Of a DNA stretch of 64,000 nt, positions 61,988 to 64,000 are shown one piece after another. This stretch comes from DATAGF01 sp963835685 (lineage in GTDB: Bacteria > Actinomycetota > Thermoleophilia > Miltoncostaeales > Miltoncostaeaceae). Each line of letters opens with the position of its first letter. Positions within the stretch are counted from its first letter, which is position 1. The notes beneath the pieces were generated by a model that was given only the letters and a program-made list of their open reading frames with translations, was not told the origin of the DNA and ran no database searches. The position numbers and the translations under genes are program-made. The DNA lies in assembly GCA_963835685.1 (NCBI GenBank), contig CAWIGI010000013.1, forward strand, positions 1 to 64,000. Reading direction: 5' to 3'.

Positions 61988-62889
61988 CAGGCCGCGATCG
62001 CCTCCACGTCAGCCGGCTCGCCCACCTGGGCGACGTCCGCCCCGCGGCGGACCCGCTTGACGAGGCCGGAGAGCACGCGGCCGTGCCCGAGCTCCACGAA
62101 CCGCTCGGCCCCGGCATCGAGGGCGGCCACGACGGCGTCCCCGAAGCGCACCGGCTCCGTGAGCTGGGCCAGCAGGACGTCGCGCACGCGGTCCGGCGGC
62201 TCGAGGTCGCAGGTCGTCGTCGACAGGAAGGGGGGGTCGGGCGGGGCGGGATCCCACGCGTCGAGCGCCGGCGCCAGCCGCTCGGCCGCCGGCGCCATCA
62301 GGGGCGAGTGGAAGGCCCCGTCGACCTGCAGGCGCGCCGCCCGGTACCCCCCCTCGGCGGCGAGCTCGAGCACCCGCTCGACGCCGGCGGCGGTCCCCGA
62401 CACGACCACCTGGCCGGGGCAGTTGAAGTTCGCCGGCCAGGCCTCCCCGGCCCGCTCGGCCAGCGCCCGCGCCTCCTCGTCCGAGAGCCCGATCAGCGCG
62501 ACCATCCCTCCAGGCGCCGCCCGTCCCGCCTCGCGCATCGCGGCGCCGCGCTCGGCGACGATCCTCAGGGCATCCGGATAGCCCATCGCGCCGGCGACGA
62601 CGAGCGCCGAGTACTCACCCAGGGAGTGCCCCATGACGAGCCCCGGCCGGAGGCCGGCGGCGGCGGCGACCCGCCACGCGGCGACAGACGTCGCGACGAG
62701 GGCCGGCTGGCAGACGTCGGTCTGGGTCAGGCGCTCGGCCGGGCCCTCGAAGCAGATCCGCGACAGCCCGTAGCCGAGGACGTCGTCGGCCTCCTCGAAG
62801 GTGCGGCGCGCGACCTCGAAGCGCTCGGCCAGCGCCCTGCCCATGCCGACGGCCTGGGCGCCCTGGCCCGGGAAGAGCGCCGCGATCAT
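61987..62889 (-). CDS. fabD: Malonyl-CoA:ACP transacylase
   Basis: 300 residues. IAALFPGQGAQAVGMGRALA, TQTDVCQPALVATSVAAWRV, nucleophile in GLVMGHSLGEYSALVVAGAM, the arginine in RIVAERGAAMREAGRAAPGG, NFNCPGQVVVSGTAAGVERV, and the histidine in LQVDGAFHSPLMAPAAERL; FVELGHGRVLSGLVKR near the end. The ATG at 62889 lies just before the fabH stop in the overlapping chain. Confidence 0.96.
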   Translation of the reverse strand: MIAALFPGQGAQAVGMGRALAERFEVARRTFEEADDVLGYGLSRICFEGPAERLTQTDVCQPALVATSVAAWRVAAAAGLRPGLVMGHSLGEYSALVVAGAMGYPDALRIVAERGAAMREAGRAAPGGMVALIGLSDEEARALAERAGEAWPANFNCPGQVVVSGTAAGVERVLELAAEGGYRAARLQVDGAFHSPLMAPAAERLAPALDAWDPAPPDPPFLSTTTCDLEPPDRVRDVLLAQLTEPVRFGDAVVAALDAGAERFVELGHGRVLSGLVKRVRRGADVAQVGEPADVEAIAA

Positions 62890-63908
62890 TCGGGGGCGAT
62901 GGGCTCGTAGCGGCAGATCGTCGAGGCCCAGGTCAGCCCGCCCCCGAAGCCCACCAGCAGCAGCATGTCGCCCGCGCGCAGGCGGCCCGCGTCCCGGGCC
63001 TCGGCCAGCGCGAGCGGGATCGACGCCGAGGAGGTGTTCCCGTACCGGTCGAGGTTGTTGAACATCCGCTCCGGGGGGATGTCGAGGCGGGTCGCGGCGT
63101 GGTCGATGATGCGGCTGTTGGCCTGGTGGGCGACGACCAGGTCGATCTGGTCGATCGACATCTCGAGCGCCTCGAGCAGCCGCTCGGCCGACTCCACCAG
63201 CACCCGGGTCGCGAAGCGGAACACCTCGGGCCCGTTCATCTTCATGCAGCCGTCGGCCCGGTCGGGCCCGCTCGACACCGGCTGGCGACCGCCGCCGGCG
63301 GGGATCGTCAGCAGGTCGGCGCCGGAGCCGTCGGCGCCGAGGTCGAAGGCGAGGAAGCCGGTGGTGCCCTCGTCGCCGCGGGTGACCAACGCCCCGCCCG
63401 CGGCGTCGGCGAAGAGGATGCAGGTCGCCCGGTCGTCGTGGTCGGTCACCCGCGACAGCACCTCGGCGCCCACCACGAGGACGGTGCGGCAGATGCCCGC
63501 CTCGATCAGCCCGGTCGCCTGCGCCAGGCCGTAGACGAAGCCCGAGCAGGCGGCCAGGAGGTCGTACGCCGCCGCCCTGCGCGCGCCGAGCCGGTCGGCC
63601 ACGAGGGCCGCGGTGGACGGGAACAGGTGGTCCGGGGTGGCGGTCGGGACGATCACCATGTCGAGATCGGCCGCGGCGACGCCCGCCGCCGCGAGGATCC
63701 GCTCCGAGGCGACGAGGGCCAGGTCGCTCGAGGCCTGGTCGGGAGCGGCGAATCGCCGCTCGCGGATGCCCGTGCGACTGACGATCCACTCGTCGGTGGT
63801 GTCGACGCGCCGGGCGATGTCGGCGTTCGTCACCACCCGCTCGGGCGCATAGCCGCCGAGCGCCGCGAGGCGGGCCCGGCCCGGGCTGCCGTTGCGGGCG
63901 GAGATCAC
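62886..63908 (-). CDS. fabH: 3-oxoacyl-ACP synthase III
   Basis: Initiating condensing enzyme. 340 residues from the GTG at 63908. LAALGGYAPERVVTNADIAR, TTDEWIVSRTGIRERRFAAP, nucleophile in AYDLLAACSGFVYGLAQATG, CILFADAAGGALVTRGDEG, MKMNGPEVFRFATRVLVESA, catalytic His in DLVVAHQANSRIIDHAATRL and Asn in NLDRYGNTSSASIPLALAEA, and LLVGFGGGLTWASTICRY. A full set of KAS III residues. Confidence 0.96.
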   Translation of the reverse strand: MISARNGSPGRARLAALGGYAPERVVTNADIARRVDTTDEWIVSRTGIRERRFAAPDQASSDLALVASERILAAAGVAAADLDMVIVPTATPDHLFPSTAALVADRLGARRAAAYDLLAACSGFVYGLAQATGLIEAGICRTVLVVGAEVLSRVTDHDDRATCILFADAAGGALVTRGDEGTTGFLAFDLGADGSGADLLTIPAGGGRQPVSSGPDRADGCMKMNGPEVFRFATRVLVESAERLLEALEMSIDQIDLVVAHQANSRIIDHAATRLDIPPERMFNNLDRYGNTSSASIPLALAEARDAGRLRAGDMLLLVGFGGGLTWASTICRYEPIAPE

Positions 63909-64000
63909 GCGGGGGCCCCCGCGGCGGCGGCGTCGACCAGGGCGAACTTCAGGGTCGTCTCGCAGGCGAGCTCGCCGTCCACCGTCGCGGCGGCCTCGCC
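63905..64000 (-). CDS. fabZ: 3-hydroxyacyl-ACP dehydratase, C-terminal end (partial)
   Basis: Only the last 31 codons are in the window: GEAAATVDGELACETTLKFA and LVDAAAAGAPA, ending in a TGA at 63905 that overlaps the fabH GTG. The V-D-G-E-x-A-C-E...L-x-F-A-L-V-D pattern is the last strand pair of FabZ-type hotdog dehydratases. Upstream position in a fab cluster agrees. The assignment rests on a short piece. Confidence 0.6.
   Translation of the reverse strand, partial: GEAAATVDGELACETTLKFALVDAAAAGAPA

Overview
The window is very GC-rich, densely coded DNA with a majority of GTG starts and almost every operon-internal gene joined to the next by a 4-base GTGA/ATGA overlap. Gene content (14-subunit NADH dehydrogenase, FAS II block, IleRS of the PTANGxPGxHHV type, ACT-domain malic enzyme, YkuD L,D-transpeptidase) points to an actinobacterium. 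Thermoleophilia/Solirubrobacterales is my best guess from gene content alone; nothing here proves it. No rRNA, tRNA or CRISPR was seen.

Left part (1-17.75 kb): surface-polysaccharide locus. A 14-gene minus-strand chain starts at about 14124 and runs off the left edge: gmhA, gmhB, a transaldolase-family gene and a heptose-phosphate kinase (hddA type), interleaved with two NAD-dependent epimerases, a Gfo/Idh/MocA oxidoreductase, three SAM methyltransferases, a TylF-type methyltransferase, a family 2 glycosyltransferase and two tandem paralogous polytopic membrane proteins. A second minus unit holds rmd-gmd-fkbM (GDP-6-deoxyhexose). A plus-strand SDR gene lies between them. This part is full of single-base frame breaks, most simply uncorrected assembly indels, so coordinates and some protein ends are reconstructed across frames.

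17.8-24.4 kb: a secreted/anchored small protein, an ACT-domain malic enzyme, then a segment bracketed by two toxin-antitoxin modules (RHH antitoxin + broken PIN toxin; Phd/VapB-like + VapC) enclosing amt-glnK and an ABC-2 permease without an ATPase gene. Palindromic operator candidates precede amt and both antitoxins.

24.45-38.58 kb: complete nuoA-N on the plus strand. NuoD and NuoE read as one ORF, but one extra base explains this. NuoL lacks any ordinary start codon.

38.4-45.7 kb: two secreted repeat-rich proteins, a pair of half-size TauE/SafE genes, otsB, PolX, then an L,D-transpeptidase-thioredoxin-small-protein operon.

45.9-64 kb: ileS with a HAD phosphatase; a plus-strand set (LOG-like protein, alpha/beta hydrolase, lipid-kinase-like, DJ-1/PfpI); then a long minus-strand chain fabZ-fabH-fabD-fabG-fabF-phosphatase-accD-accA-astA-astD-astB-M20 hydrolase, joining fatty-acid synthesis to the arginine succinyltransferase pathway.

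A recurring signal across the window is a TANNNT hexamer ending 6-9 bases before the start codon of at least eleven transcription-unit-leading genes, which suggests widespread leaderless mRNAs and helps choose starts.
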